Source: Methylocaldum sp. 14B (GTDB lineage: Bacteria > Pseudomonadota > Gammaproteobacteria > Methylococcales > Methylococcaceae). From it: a stretch of 64,000 nt of DNA. The position numbers and the translations under genes were made by a program. Each line of letters opens with the position of its first letter. The first letter of the stretch is position 1. The stretch is taken from positions 1 to 64,000 of the forward strand of contig NZ_MSCV01000038.1 in assembly GCF_002005105.1 (NCBI RefSeq), written 5' to 3'. Shown piece after piece: positions 1-9,177 of the stretch. A model generated the notes under the pieces. It made no database searches, had not been told where the DNA came from, and saw only the letters and a program-made list of their open reading frames with translations.

Positions 1-897
1 CGACTGTGGCGGTCCCTTGAAGCCCTTGGGCGAGGAGGTCGCCGAAATCCTGGAGTACGTCCCGGCCCGCTTCCGGGTGATCCGCCACGTCCGCCCCAAG
101 TGTGCCTGCGCCCGCTGCGACCGCATCGTCCAGGCGTCGGCGCCGAGCCGGCCCATCGCCCAAGGCTTGGCGGGTCCGGGACTGCTGGCCCATGTGCTCG
201 TCTCGAAATACGGCGATCATCTGCCGCTGTACCGCCAGTCGGCCATCTACGCCCGCGAAGGCGTGGACCTGTCCCGGTCCACCTTGACCGATTGGGTCGG
301 CGACGCCGCGGGCCTCCTCCGGCCTTTGGTCGCGGCAATCCGCCGGCATGTACTCGCCGGTCCGAAGCTCCACGCCGACGATACCCCGGTCCCGGTGCTC
401 GCGCCCGGTCAGGGCCAGACGAAGACCGGTCGGCTGTGGACCTATGTCCGGGACGACCGCCCGGCCGGTGATCTCACGCCGCCCGCGGTGTGGTTCGCCT
501 ACGCGCCGGATCGCCAAGGCCAGCATCCCAGGACGCATCTCAAGGACTTCGAAGGCGCCCTGCAGGCGGATGGCTATGCCGGGTTCAACGGGTTGTACGA
601 CACCGGTCGCGTGCAGGAAGTGGCCTGTTGGGCGCACGTCCGGCGCAAGTTCTACGAGCTCCACAAGGCCCACAGGAGTCCCTTGGCGGCCGAGGCGCTC
701 CAGCGTATCGGTGCGCTCTATACGATCGAAGCCGAGATCCGGGGCCAGCCGCCGGAGGCCCGCGCCGCAGCGCGGCAAGCCCGCGCGGGTCCGCTCCTCG
801 CGGCGCTTCAGACCTGGCTGCACACCACGCTGACACAGGTCTCGAAAAAGTCGGCGCTAGCCGAGGCGATCCGCTATGCCCTGACCCGCTGGCCGGC
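1..897 (+). pseudogene. tnpC: IS66-family transposase (TnpC), truncated at both ends
   Basis: The reading frame enters from outside the window and carries the zinc-finger-like cysteine region, the catalytic ADDTPVPVL segment and the WAHVRRKF motif of IS66 TnpC DDE transposases. Homology stops abruptly after RYALTRWPA near position 897; the usual C-terminal block, including the last catalytic Glu region and the NNAAERALRP-type motif, is missing. The frame then stays open to 1138 through unrelated sequence, so the deletion joined the remnant to foreign DNA. It cannot encode an active transposase. Family assignment rests on motif recognition and is strong; which IS66 member it is cannot be told. 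Confidence 0.85.
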
Positions 898-1213
898 GAA
901 ATGTGGGGCAATTTCCCGCAAACCTATTCGATGGTCGGGATCATTCATTCGGCCATGGTCCTATCCAAGCCATGGGAAGAGGCGTTCTAGCACAAGGAAC
1001 AGCAAAGGGTACTATGGAGGGCGCGGCGGAAACGGCATCGGACCGGCCAATGCGAGTAGCCGGATTGTCCAAGTTTCGTTTATATTCCGCCTAGAACACC
1101 AGTTGGAACGATCCGGAGAGGATGTCGTCCGGAGTTAATGGAACTGCGCTATTGGCGGAATGCCGAATCCGCTGATTGTCAGAATATCTTATGAATTCGA
1201 GCGGAGAGCAGGG
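898..1213. other. Intergenic DNA after the IS66 breakpoint
   Basis: No recognisable gene. Short frames run through it, but none has a ribosome binding site or family resemblance. It should contain the promoter of the histidine kinase that follows. Confidence 0.5.
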
Positions 1214-2431
1214 ATGATCGAAAGGAAAAAGGCCGTCGAATGGTTTCGCCGAATGGTCGAGACCGTGCATCAAGGGCTTTTGGTTCAGCACGCTGGCGGC
1301 TCCCTCCCCTACCCCTATCGGCAAATTTTCGGCGCCAAAGACTATCCACGGAATATAACCAACACCCGCAAGACGACGGAAACGTCGCCGCATGCGGCGG
1401 TTAAGCATGCCTTCGACGATTGTTTGCTCGTCGGCATCTACATCGTTCAGGATGGAGAAGTCGTCTATGCGAACGAAAAGTTGGCCAAAATCCTCGGCTA
1501 TCCGAAAGATCAACTGATCGGTATGTCACCCGGGAAACTTTTTCAGTTAGATCATCGGCGTTCGCAGAAAGCGGCCGTTGTGTACCAGCAGAAACCGGCC
1601 GCCATACCACCGGTGCATGAGGCGAGAGGCATCAGGAAAAATGGCAAGGTGATCTGGATCAGACGGAGCGAGATCTTGATCGCACATCGCGGATCTCCCG
1701 CCATCCTGGGGAACGTCATCGACCTTACCCCGAAAAAACGGCTGAAAGACGTCGTTTGGCAGTCGAAACATGAGCTTAGACTCTTGTCCGCAAAGCTTCT
1801 CGGCGCTCAGGAGCAAGAGCGCAAGCGGATCGCCTCGGAGCTTCACGACACCGTGGGACAGTACCTCAGCGCCATCAAGTTCAGTTTGGACAACGTCAAC
1901 GCGCTGCTCGAAGACAATCAGATCGCATCCGGCCAGAGGTCCCTGCGAGCCGTTATCCCTGTCATCCAGGAGGCCATTTCCGAGGTGAGGCGCATCTCGA
2001 TGGACTTGAGGCCGGCGATTCTGGACGATCTGGGGCTTCTTGCGACCTTGAGCTGGCACTGCCGCACTTTTCAGGACATCTATGCCTGCATCACGGTCGA
2101 AAAACAAATAGAACTGCAGGAAAGCGATGTGCCCGGCGGATTAAAAACCGCGATCTATCGGATCATTCAGGAAGCACTGAACAACGTTGCGAAACACGCC
2201 AAAGCCGATCGGATCGTCCTTCGCCTGAGAAAAATCGACACCGCAGTCGAGTTGATCGTCACCGACGACGGCTGGGGATTCGACGTCAGCGAGACCGTGG
2301 AACGAGAATTACGGCAACGCGGCCTGGGCCTCGCTAGCATGCGCCAACGGTGCGAGGGTTCCGGGGGGGCCTTCTACATCGATTCCGCGCCCGGCATCGG
2401 CACGATCGTTCGCGCGGTCTGGGCCGAGTAG
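1214..2431 (+). CDS. PAS-domain sensor histidine kinase, NarL-partner (HisKA_3) type
   Basis: A soluble-looking two-component sensor that should autophosphorylate on His and pass phosphate to a NarL/FixJ-type regulator. Residues about 60-170 form a PAS domain (FDDCLLVGIYIVQDGEV, then a PAC-like segment). A HisKA_3 dimerisation region holds the phospho-acceptor in ASELHDTVGQ, near residue 211. A HATPase_c domain follows, with the N-box NNVAKHAKA and the G-boxes DDGWGFDV and RGLGLASM. No membrane segment is visible, so the signal is probably cytoplasmic (redox, gas or ligand via PAS). An in-frame ATG lies upstream at 1160, but 1214 has GGAG seven bases ahead and is preferred. It converges on the response regulator at 2499-3158, its likely partner. 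The signal is unknown. Confidence 0.88.
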   Translation: MIERKKAVEWFRRMVETVHQGLLVQHAGGSLPYPYRQIFGAKDYPRNITNTRKTTETSPHAAVKHAFDDCLLVGIYIVQDGEVVYANEKLAKILGYPKDQLIGMSPGKLFQLDHRRSQKAAVVYQQKPAAIPPVHEARGIRKNGKVIWIRRSEILIAHRGSPAILGNVIDLTPKKRLKDVVWQSKHELRLLSAKLLGAQEQERKRIASELHDTVGQYLSAIKFSLDNVNALLEDNQIASGQRSLRAVIPVIQEAISEVRRISMDLRPAILDDLGLLATLSWHCRTFQDIYACITVEKQIELQESDVPGGLKTAIYRIIQEALNNVAKHAKADRIVLRLRKIDTAVELIVTDDGWGFDVSETVERELRQRGLGLASMRQRCEGSGGAFYIDSAPGIGTIVRAVWAE

Positions 2432-2498
2432 AAGACTCGTGACCGCCGCATGGCGGCGCAGATTGGAAAGCCGCCCCGCGCAACCCGCGTGTCGTTGT

Positions 2499-3158
2499 CT
2501 ATCGCAGAACCAGCCCTTTCTCTATCGCATAGGAGGTCAGCGCCGCAGCACTGTGGAGATCCAGCTTCTTCATCAAGTTCGCGCGGTGGGTTTCCACGGT
2601 TTTCACGCTGAGATGCAGATATTGCGCGATTTCTTTGTTCTTGTGGCCTTCACCGATCAATTTCAGGAGCTCTCGCTCCCGATGGGTCAGGCTGCCCCAG
2701 GTTGACCGAGGTTCTTCCGTACTTTTGATTTGCAGATAGGCTTTTATGATTTTTCCGGAAATACTCGGACTTAAATAAATTTTCCCCATTAACACGCTGC
2801 GAATCGCGATACGTAATTCCGCATGGGTGGCATCCTTCAAAACATAGCCGTCTGCCCCGGATCTCAGGGCTGCGAGGATGTATTCTTCGACGTCGTGCAC
2901 AGTGAGTACCAGGATTTTCAGCTGCTGCGATACACGTTTCTTGATTTCCAGGATCGCTTCCAAGCCGCCCAGCCTGGGCATGGAAAGATCGAGCAAGATT
3001 AGATCCGCTATGCCGTCGCGGCAGCGGCGAATGAGTTCCAGGCCATCATGGACCTCGCAGACGACTTCGAACTCCGGATCTTGCGACAACAGTACCCGTA
3101 AACCTTCCCGCAAAATCGTGTGGTCCTCGGCGATACAGATTCGTTTTTTTTCTTCCAT
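2499..3158 (-). CDS. NarL/FixJ-family response regulator
   Basis: DNA-binding response regulator of 219 residues, the normal length for the family. The N-terminal receiver domain has the acidic pair in IAEDH, phospho-acceptor Asp57 in LLDLSMPR, the conserved Thr in VLTVHD and the Lys of YVLKD. The C-terminal LuxR-type helix-turn-helix (about 150-215) carries LTHRERELLKLIGEG and NKEIAQYLHLSVKTVETH. The gene converges with the HisKA_3 kinase at 1214-2431, and kinases of that class pair with NarL-type regulators, so the two are a likely two-component system. Target genes are not shown by sequence; the adjacent copper-oxidase operon is an obvious candidate. Confidence 0.9.
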   Translation of the reverse strand: MEEKKRICIAEDHTILREGLRVLLSQDPEFEVVCEVHDGLELIRRCRDGIADLILLDLSMPRLGGLEAILEIKKRVSQQLKILVLTVHDVEEYILAALRSGADGYVLKDATHAELRIAIRSVLMGKIYLSPSISGKIIKAYLQIKSTEEPRSTWGSLTHRERELLKLIGEGHKNKEIAQYLHLSVKTVETHRANLMKKLDLHSAAALTSYAIEKGLVLR

Positions 3159-3359
3159 GGCGCGATGCTACTTTGTTTTTGCTGATCTTCTACGGCTGGG
3201 CGCGCGAACCAAATAAGCAAAAATCCTTAGTGCCTGAAACAATACGAGCGTGTACGGTCAAATAACCGGGTAAGCGGCGTGTTCGATGATTCGGCCGGAT
3301 GCCTCTTCGTCACGCAAGGGAATGAATGCTTTCCGCTTTTATCAAGGAACCCAGCGACC

Positions 3360-3746
3360 GTGCGCAAAATATTGATTGTCGATGACAACGCCTCTTTTCG
3401 GCGCTCTCTTAAAGCCTTCTTGTGCGACCAGTTCGCGCACTTCGCTATCGCGGAAGCCGAAAATGGCGCATCGGCGATGAGAACGATCGATCTCGCGCGG
3501 CCCGATCTTATTTTCATGGATCTCAAGCTGCCCGGCGAAAACGGTCTCGTACTGACCCGCAAGATAAAGACAATTTATTCTCCCGCCATCGTCATTCTGA
3601 CCAGCTACGACGCGGTCGAGTATCGTGAAGCCGCCTCGGCGTGCGGCGCGGATTATTTCCTGGCCAAGGATGCGGCAAGCGCCGCGGAGGTTTCAAGGCT
3701 GGTCGAGTCTTATCTTCCGGGCTCGAGTTCTTCGCCGCCGATCTAG
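3360..3746 (+). CDS. Single-domain response-regulator receiver protein (CheY-like)
   Basis: A receiver domain without an output domain: VRKILIVDDN at the start, phospho-acceptor Asp54 in IFMDLKLPGENG, Thr in VILTSYD and Lys in YFLAKD. The frame stays open upstream to 3279, but the GTG at 3360 immediately precedes the receiver beta-strand and has AAGGA about eleven bases ahead, giving a 128-residue protein of the expected size. It may act as a phosphate sink or relay for the neighbouring kinase. It is transcribed away from the NarL-type regulator and toward the large secretion operon. Confidence 0.8.
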   Translation: MRKILIVDDNASFRRSLKAFLCDQFAHFAIAEAENGASAMRTIDLARPDLIFMDLKLPGENGLVLTRKIKTIYSPAIVILTSYDAVEYREAASACGADYFLAKDAASAAEVSRLVESYLPGSSSSPPI

Positions 3747-4113
3747 TCCCTGACTCGTAGCTGCCCCGAGTCCGGTCAAACAAAGAACGATTTGCGACTC
3801 GCCCCATCGAACGATTCAGCGTTGCGAACCGGTACGACCGGCCGCTGACTTCCGGATTACGAGAATCTCGGGTTCCTAGCCCTCGCAGTCGCCTGTCATT
3901 CGGCTCTTGGCGCATCTCCCGCACCGGCCTCTACCCTATCTGCTCATTCAGACTACAGTATCGACGAGCTACCGAATACAGTATCCGCTGTAGTTCTTAC
4001 TCATCCTCCTTTCAGTACGCTAGTTCCAACGCCAGGTAAGGACGCCGAGCGAAGGGTCGTCGCGCTGGCGCTCGCCCCCAAAAAAAGACATCGCGCTCAC
4101 AAGGAGGAGGATT
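3747..4113. promoter_or_regulatory. Leader of the multicopper-oxidase operon with paired ACAGTATC repeats
   Basis: This 367-base gap must carry the promoter of the operon starting at 4114. It contains two direct copies of ACAGTATC (3955-3962 and 3978-3985, 23 bases apart, about two helical turns) inside an inverted pair ACTACAG/CTGTAGT (3952-3958 and 3988-3994). That arrangement resembles a regulator-binding site. No known regulator consensus was recognised. A strong ribosome binding site (AAGGAGGAGG) lies just before 4114. Confidence 0.45.
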
Positions 4114-7100
4114 ATGAACGCTCGAGTTTCGTGTCGTGACGCGTCGATCAAAAGCGCAAAGCGCTGTGTGCTTTTTCTTGCTTTGGTGCTCGGGCTTTCC
4201 GTTCATCTCGATGTCCAGGCGGTCGACATCACCGTGGTCGGTTCCGATGGAAGTCCGGTAGGCAGTTTCCGCTGGCTGATCGAGGAGGACGCCACCAAGG
4301 TTTCTCAACCGGGCGTGCCCGCCGAGCCGGGAACGAGCCTCGCGCTCGGCTTCCATACCAGTTATATGCCGCTGGTGGCCAAAGGCAACCAGGACAATGC
4401 GTCGAACATTCCTCTGAACCCTAGCAAGCGCTACTTCGTTTCCGTACTCCCGGATTCCGCTGCCACCAATCCCGGTTACACCATAGGGGGCGCTCCGATA
4501 GCGCCGGGCCAGTCCGCGGTAACCGTTTACGTCAATCGGTCGCCGATACCCACCGCGCAGATTTCGGTGTTCGTCTTCAACGATAACCGCCCCATCAACA
4601 ACGCCCCCGACCTGCCCGAAGAACAGGGACTGGCCGGCTTCACGATCAAGGTCTACGAAGCAGGCGGAACCTATGGCCAGTCCGGAGGCGAGGTCACCCA
4701 GGATGCGTTCGGAAACCCGCTCGGCGTCATCCAGACCGATGCCAACGGTGTGGCCCTCATCAAGAATCTGGTGCCCGCCAAGTACACCCTCTTTGCCATA
4801 CCGCCGACCGGTTCCGACTGGCACCAGACAAGCACGATCGAGGGCACAAAAGGGATCGATGCCTGGGTCAAGGCGAATGAACCGCCCTTCTTCACTGAAT
4901 TCGGGCCGCCTGGGCACCATGTCTTCATCGGCTTCGTCAACAAGATCAACGATACGACGGTGCTCACCGGCGGCAGCACCATTAGCGGTCGGGTGGTCAA
5001 CCTGCACACCTCGCGTCCGCCGGAATTCCCGTTCTACAACGGACACCCCTTTCCCAACTGCTGGGTGGGCCTGAACGACCTCGCCGTCGGCGAAGGCCAA
5101 GCCATCTTCGCTCAACCCTGCAATGCCGACAGCAGCTTCTCCATTCCCAATGTCCCGCCCGGCAATTATCAGTTGGTGGTCTGGGACGAGGCTCTGGATA
5201 TCATCTTCGCTTCGCACGGCGTCACGGTGAACGGCGACGGTAGCTGCAATACCCCGGACGGAAGCTGCGACCTCGTGGAAGTGCCGGTGTTCGACTGGTT
5301 TTCCCGACTGGAAGGCAGTGTGTTCTACGACGCCAACGGCAACGGTTATCGCGACGACGGCGAAGTCGGCATGCCGGACCAGGCCGTTAACCTCCGCTTC
5401 CGCGACGGCAGCATTTACCAGTCCTTCCCCACAAAAGCGGACGGTTCGTACGGCTTCGAGGAAATCTTTCCCTTCTTCAACTGGCTAGTCGCGGAAGTGG
5501 ATTTCGCCCGCTTCAAGGCGACCGGCGCCACCGTCACGGTCGACGCCGGAGGAGCGATACCGGCCAGTACCGAAGCGCGGGGCAAGCTCAATCCTCAACC
5601 GCAGTTCTGCACCGCCGCCGACGCCTTTGAAACCGGGTGCACAGTAGGTAACGAACTCGTGAATCCGAACACCGGCCACAATCTCTCGCGCACGGAAGCC
5701 GGACCGGTGCTGCTGGAAGGCATACAAGGCTTTCTCGGCCAGACCAGCGTGATCGACTGGGGCAAACAAGTCTATCCGATCGGAGAAAACGGCGGCGTGA
5801 GCGGCATTGTCCATTATCCGACCACTCGTGCCGAGGATGATCCGCGTTATGCCGCGGCCGAGAACTGGGAGCCGGGCATTCCGAGGGTGCAGGTCAATCT
5901 CTACCGGGACTGCAACGACGACGGCGTCATCGATAAGCCCGACTGTTCCGCCCTCGGCGCGCCCGGAACCTTCGTGCTGGCCGACGTAGACAACTATCCG
6001 TTCGGCTGGAGTGAAGGCAACGCGGCCAAGGGGCCTGAAGACATCGACCGTAATTCCAACGGGACTTTCGATTTGGGCGACGCGGTCGATTTCACCACCA
6101 CCGACAGCTGGGACGACAACCTGCCTGCCGGCTGCCAGGGCGATATTTTCCTCTCGTCCACAGGCCAGCCGACCGACTGCTACGACGGTCTCCGCAACTT
6201 CAACCAGGTGCGGCCCGCCCTGTTCGATGGCGGCTATGCCTTCGGCGGTCCTGCCGGAAAACCCGAGCTGGCGGCCGGCACCTATATCGTCGCGGCGGTC
6301 ACTCCGCCCGGCTACGAGCATCAGAAGGAAGAGGACAAGAACGTCGACTTCGGCGACGAATACACGCCCAGCCCCTTGCTTCTGCCGCCGGTGTGCGTCG
6401 GCGACCCGCACCTGGTACCGGCCGAGCTGAGTCTGTTTCCGGGCGTGCCCGGAGCCTACGCCGGGCAGACACGGCCTCTATGTGATCGCAAGCAGGTTCG
6501 CGTCGCTCAGGGCCAGAATGCGGCGGCGGATTTTTTCATGTTCACCGAAGTACCGATTGCGGGGCATATGGTCGGCATGATACTGGATGATCTGTCGAAC
6601 GAGTTCGACCCGAACGCGCCAACGTTCGGCGAGAAATATGCCCCACCCTACCTTCCGGTCTCGATTCGCGACTGGACCGGCCGCGAGATCAACCGCGTGC
6701 ACGCGGACCAGTGGGGCCGGTTCAACGCCCTGGTGCCCTCCACGTTCACCATCAATCCGCCCATACCCTCGGGGGTGGCGCCGAACATGCTGACGGCGTG
6801 CATGAACTCGCCAACCATGCCGGATCCGAACAATCCCGGCGGACACACATTGGACCCCTACTACAACCCGAGGTACAGCCAGTTCTGCTACACCTTCCAG
6901 TACATGCCGGGCAAGACCACTTATCTGGATACCCCGGTGCTACCCATCGCCGCGTTCGCTTCGCAGGACAAGTTTCCGCTCGATTGCGAGCAGCCCATTC
7001 ACACGCCCATGATCTATTCGGTGACCGGCACCGCCAACGTCGGCCCTTACGTACCCACGCCAATCAGCAACACGGGGAATAACCGACGGTATCTGATCAT

Positions 7101-9111
7101 CCGCTCGATGGGCTTGGTCGAAGTGCCGAATCCGGCCTATGACGGCACCAACGCGAAAACCATCGTGCGCGACTACGGTTTCGGCGATGCACAGGGCTCC
7201 GTACGGATCGGCAACACGATCCTGTCCTTCACGAACTGTACGCCGGCTTGCAGTTGGACCGACGATCAGATCGTCGTACGGGTCCCGCAAGGTACGACAA
7301 CCGGGGAATTGGTCGTTACCCGCGCCAACGGCGGCGCATTCTCCGTGACCGGCGTCACCGTCACCGTCGGCGGGGCGGCCCCGATCGTCGTGAACGCCGG
7401 ACAGTCCATCCAGGCGGCGATCGACACGGCCCCGAACGGCGCGCTGATCACGGTCGCTCCCGGCGAATACGACGAACTGCCGATCATGCACAAGAAGGTT
7501 CGCCTCCAGGGCTGGGGAGCCGGGTCAACCATCATCAACGCGGCCAAGTTCCCGTCCGAGAAATTGCAAAACTGGAGAAACAAGCTCGCCGAGCTTCTCG
7601 ACACGAACCAGTTCAGTCTGCTGCCGGGACAGGAAGCCGGTCCGCCGGATCCCCAGGACAACGAGCCGATACTGTTCAACACCGAGGAAGGCGCGGGCAT
7701 TACCGTGGTGGCCAACGTCAGCGAATTTGCCTCGGGCCCCGCGGCTCAAAGGGCGCGCATCGACGGCTTCACCATCACCGGTGCGGACCACAGCGGCGGA
7801 ATATTCGTCAACGGCTATGCCCGCTATCTGGAGATCAGCAACAACCGCATCATCGGCAATAACGGCATCTACGGCGGCGGAATCCGCATCGGGAACCCGC
7901 AATTAATCAACGGCACCACCTATACCGACAACGAGAACTATGACGTCCGCATCCACCACAACCAGGTGGTCGAAAACGGCGCCAGCGGCGGTCTTGGCGC
8001 GGGTGGAATCACCGTCGCCACGGGATCGCGAAACTATGAGGTGACCGACAACTTCGTGTGCGGCAACTTCTCCACCGGAGACGGCGGCGGCATCGCGCAT
8101 TTGGGACTCAGCAGTTCGAGGCTGGTGGATAATGGGTTGATCGCCCGGAACACCGTCGTTTTCAACCAAACCTTCAATCAGGGACAGAACGCTTCCGGCG
8201 GCGGCATCTTCATCGGCGGGCTGCCCGCCCTGGCCGCGGGCGAACTGAGCGCCGGCGCGGGTAACGTGACCGTGGACGAAAACCTGATCCAGGGCAATAT
8301 GGCCGGCGCGGGCGACGGCGGCGGCATCCGGACCCTTTTCGTCAATGGCGCGGATGTTCTGGCGGCAAGAAATAACGCCGGCAGATGGTACCAAATACAA
8401 ATCCGAAATAATCGGATCGTGGACAACATCGCCGGACTGGCGGGCGGCGGAATTTCGATGCAGGATACTGCCCGGATCGAAATTTTCCACAACACGATCG
8501 CCCACAACGACAGCACCGCGACGGCCGGCGAGGCCTTCAGTCCGGGCAGTCCGAACCGGTCCAACGCGCAACCGGCCGGAATCGTCTCGCGTGCCCACAG
8601 CACCGCGCTAGCGGCCGCGTTCGGTGCTCTGACCAGGAATCAGTACGGTGTCTTCTCCAATCCGGATCTCCTGAACAATATCGTGTGGCGGAACCGATCG
8701 TTCTTCTGGGAGATCGACAATAGCACCGACCCGGCCAGCTTCGGCCTGAGACCGGCGGTGGAGGCGGATGGCGTCACCGGGGCGGTATTCCACGATCTGG
8801 CGGTCCTCGGAACGGCCAGCACGGCCTGTCTGAATCCGCGGGCCAGCACGCTGACCTCGCTCAGCGGGCCGGAGGGATGCAGCTATCCCGGAGGTCTCCT
8901 CACTCCCAATAACACCAACAATCCGGGCTTCCTGGCCTCGTACTTCAACAGTTCGCCCGGACAGACGATCCAGCAACCGGAAGTCACGACGGCCTTGGCC
9001 ACGGCACCGGCCTTCGACGAAGGCGGCAACTTCATCGATGTGCACTTCGGTCCGCTGACCCTGTTCAATCCGGCCACGGGCGAACCCTTCGGGGACTATC
9101 ACCTGCCCTGA
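4114..9111 (+). CDS. Giant secreted protein with Cna/SdrD-type domains, IPT/TIG domain and right-handed beta-helix
   Basis: A 1665-residue exported protein. A signal peptide (hydrophobic stretch FLALVLGLSV, likely cleavage after VQA near residue 36) is followed by several carboxypeptidase-regulatory/Cna-B or SdrD-B-like beta-sandwich modules, for example around VFYDANGNGYRDDGE with Ca-binding-type Asp spacing. An IPT/TIG-like domain lies at about 1012-1088. From about 1090 to 1470 a parallel beta-helix carries repeated Asn-rich turns (ISNNRIIGN, IRNNRIVDN). No transmembrane anchor or catalytic residues were identified. The start has an ideal ribosome binding site. It is the first gene of the oxidase operon, separated from the next gene by a perfect hairpin. 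I infer a surface or extracellular scaffold or adhesin that may hold the oxidase or its mineral product; function unproven. Confidence 0.8.
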   Translation: MNARVSCRDASIKSAKRCVLFLALVLGLSVHLDVQAVDITVVGSDGSPVGSFRWLIEEDATKVSQPGVPAEPGTSLALGFHTSYMPLVAKGNQDNASNIPLNPSKRYFVSVLPDSAATNPGYTIGGAPIAPGQSAVTVYVNRSPIPTAQISVFVFNDNRPINNAPDLPEEQGLAGFTIKVYEAGGTYGQSGGEVTQDAFGNPLGVIQTDANGVALIKNLVPAKYTLFAIPPTGSDWHQTSTIEGTKGIDAWVKANEPPFFTEFGPPGHHVFIGFVNKINDTTVLTGGSTISGRVVNLHTSRPPEFPFYNGHPFPNCWVGLNDLAVGEGQAIFAQPCNADSSFSIPNVPPGNYQLVVWDEALDIIFASHGVTVNGDGSCNTPDGSCDLVEVPVFDWFSRLEGSVFYDANGNGYRDDGEVGMPDQAVNLRFRDGSIYQSFPTKADGSYGFEEIFPFFNWLVAEVDFARFKATGATVTVDAGGAIPASTEARGKLNPQPQFCTAADAFETGCTVGNELVNPNTGHNLSRTEAGPVLLEGIQGFLGQTSVIDWGKQVYPIGENGGVSGIVHYPTTRAEDDPRYAAAENWEPGIPRVQVNLYRDCNDDGVIDKPDCSALGAPGTFVLADVDNYPFGWSEGNAAKGPEDIDRNSNGTFDLGDAVDFTTTDSWDDNLPAGCQGDIFLSSTGQPTDCYDGLRNFNQVRPALFDGGYAFGGPAGKPELAAGTYIVAAVTPPGYEHQKEEDKNVDFGDEYTPSPLLLPPVCVGDPHLVPAELSLFPGVPGAYAGQTRPLCDRKQVRVAQGQNAAADFFMFTEVPIAGHMVGMILDDLSNEFDPNAPTFGEKYAPPYLPVSIRDWTGREINRVHADQWGRFNALVPSTFTINPPIPSGVAPNMLTACMNSPTMPDPNNPGGHTLDPYYNPRYSQFCYTFQYMPGKTTYLDTPVLPIAAFASQDKFPLDCEQPIHTPMIYSVTGTANVGPYVPTPISNTGNNRRYLIIRSMGLVEVPNPAYDGTNAKTIVRDYGFGDAQGSVRIGNTILSFTNCTPACSWTDDQIVVRVPQGTTTGELVVTRANGGAFSVTGVTVTVGGAAPIVVNAGQSIQAAIDTAPNGALITVAPGEYDELPIMHKKVRLQGWGAGSTIINAAKFPSEKLQNWRNKLAELLDTNQFSLLPGQEAGPPDPQDNEPILFNTEEGAGITVVANVSEFASGPAAQRARIDGFTITGADHSGGIFVNGYARYLEISNNRIIGNNGIYGGGIRIGNPQLINGTTYTDNENYDVRIHHNQVVENGASGGLGAGGITVATGSRNYEVTDNFVCGNFSTGDGGGIAHLGLSSSRLVDNGLIARNTVVFNQTFNQGQNASGGGIFIGGLPALAAGELSAGAGNVTVDENLIQGNMAGAGDGGGIRTLFVNGADVLAARNNAGRWYQIQIRNNRIVDNIAGLAGGGISMQDTARIEIFHNTIAHNDSTATAGEAFSPGSPNRSNAQPAGIVSRAHSTALAAAFGALTRNQYGVFSNPDLLNNIVWRNRSFFWEIDNSTDPASFGLRPAVEADGVTGAVFHDLAVLGTASTACLNPRASTLTSLSGPEGCSYPGGLLTPNNTNNPGFLASYFNSSPGQTIQQPEVTTALATAPAFDEGGNFIDVHFGPLTLFNPATGEPFGDYHLP

Positions 9112-9126
9112 TTCAGCTCGCCAATC

Positions 9127-9148
9127 CCGCCGGGCGGACGCCCGGCGG
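9127..9148 (+). terminator. Perfect GC-rich intercistronic hairpin
   Basis: Two ten-base arms (CCGCCGGGCG and CGCCCGGCGG) pair perfectly around a GA loop between the giant gene and the first oxidase gene. No T-run follows, so it is more likely an mRNA processing or stabilising structure, or a partial attenuator, than a full terminator. Confidence 0.55.
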
Positions 9149-9177
9149 CACACCCAGACCCCATGGAGGAGGCAATC

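Noticed and set aside
4012..5217. 401-codon leftward open frame over the giant gene start
   Set aside because: Opposite a gene with an ideal ribosome binding site and signal peptide; composition is that of a shadow frame.
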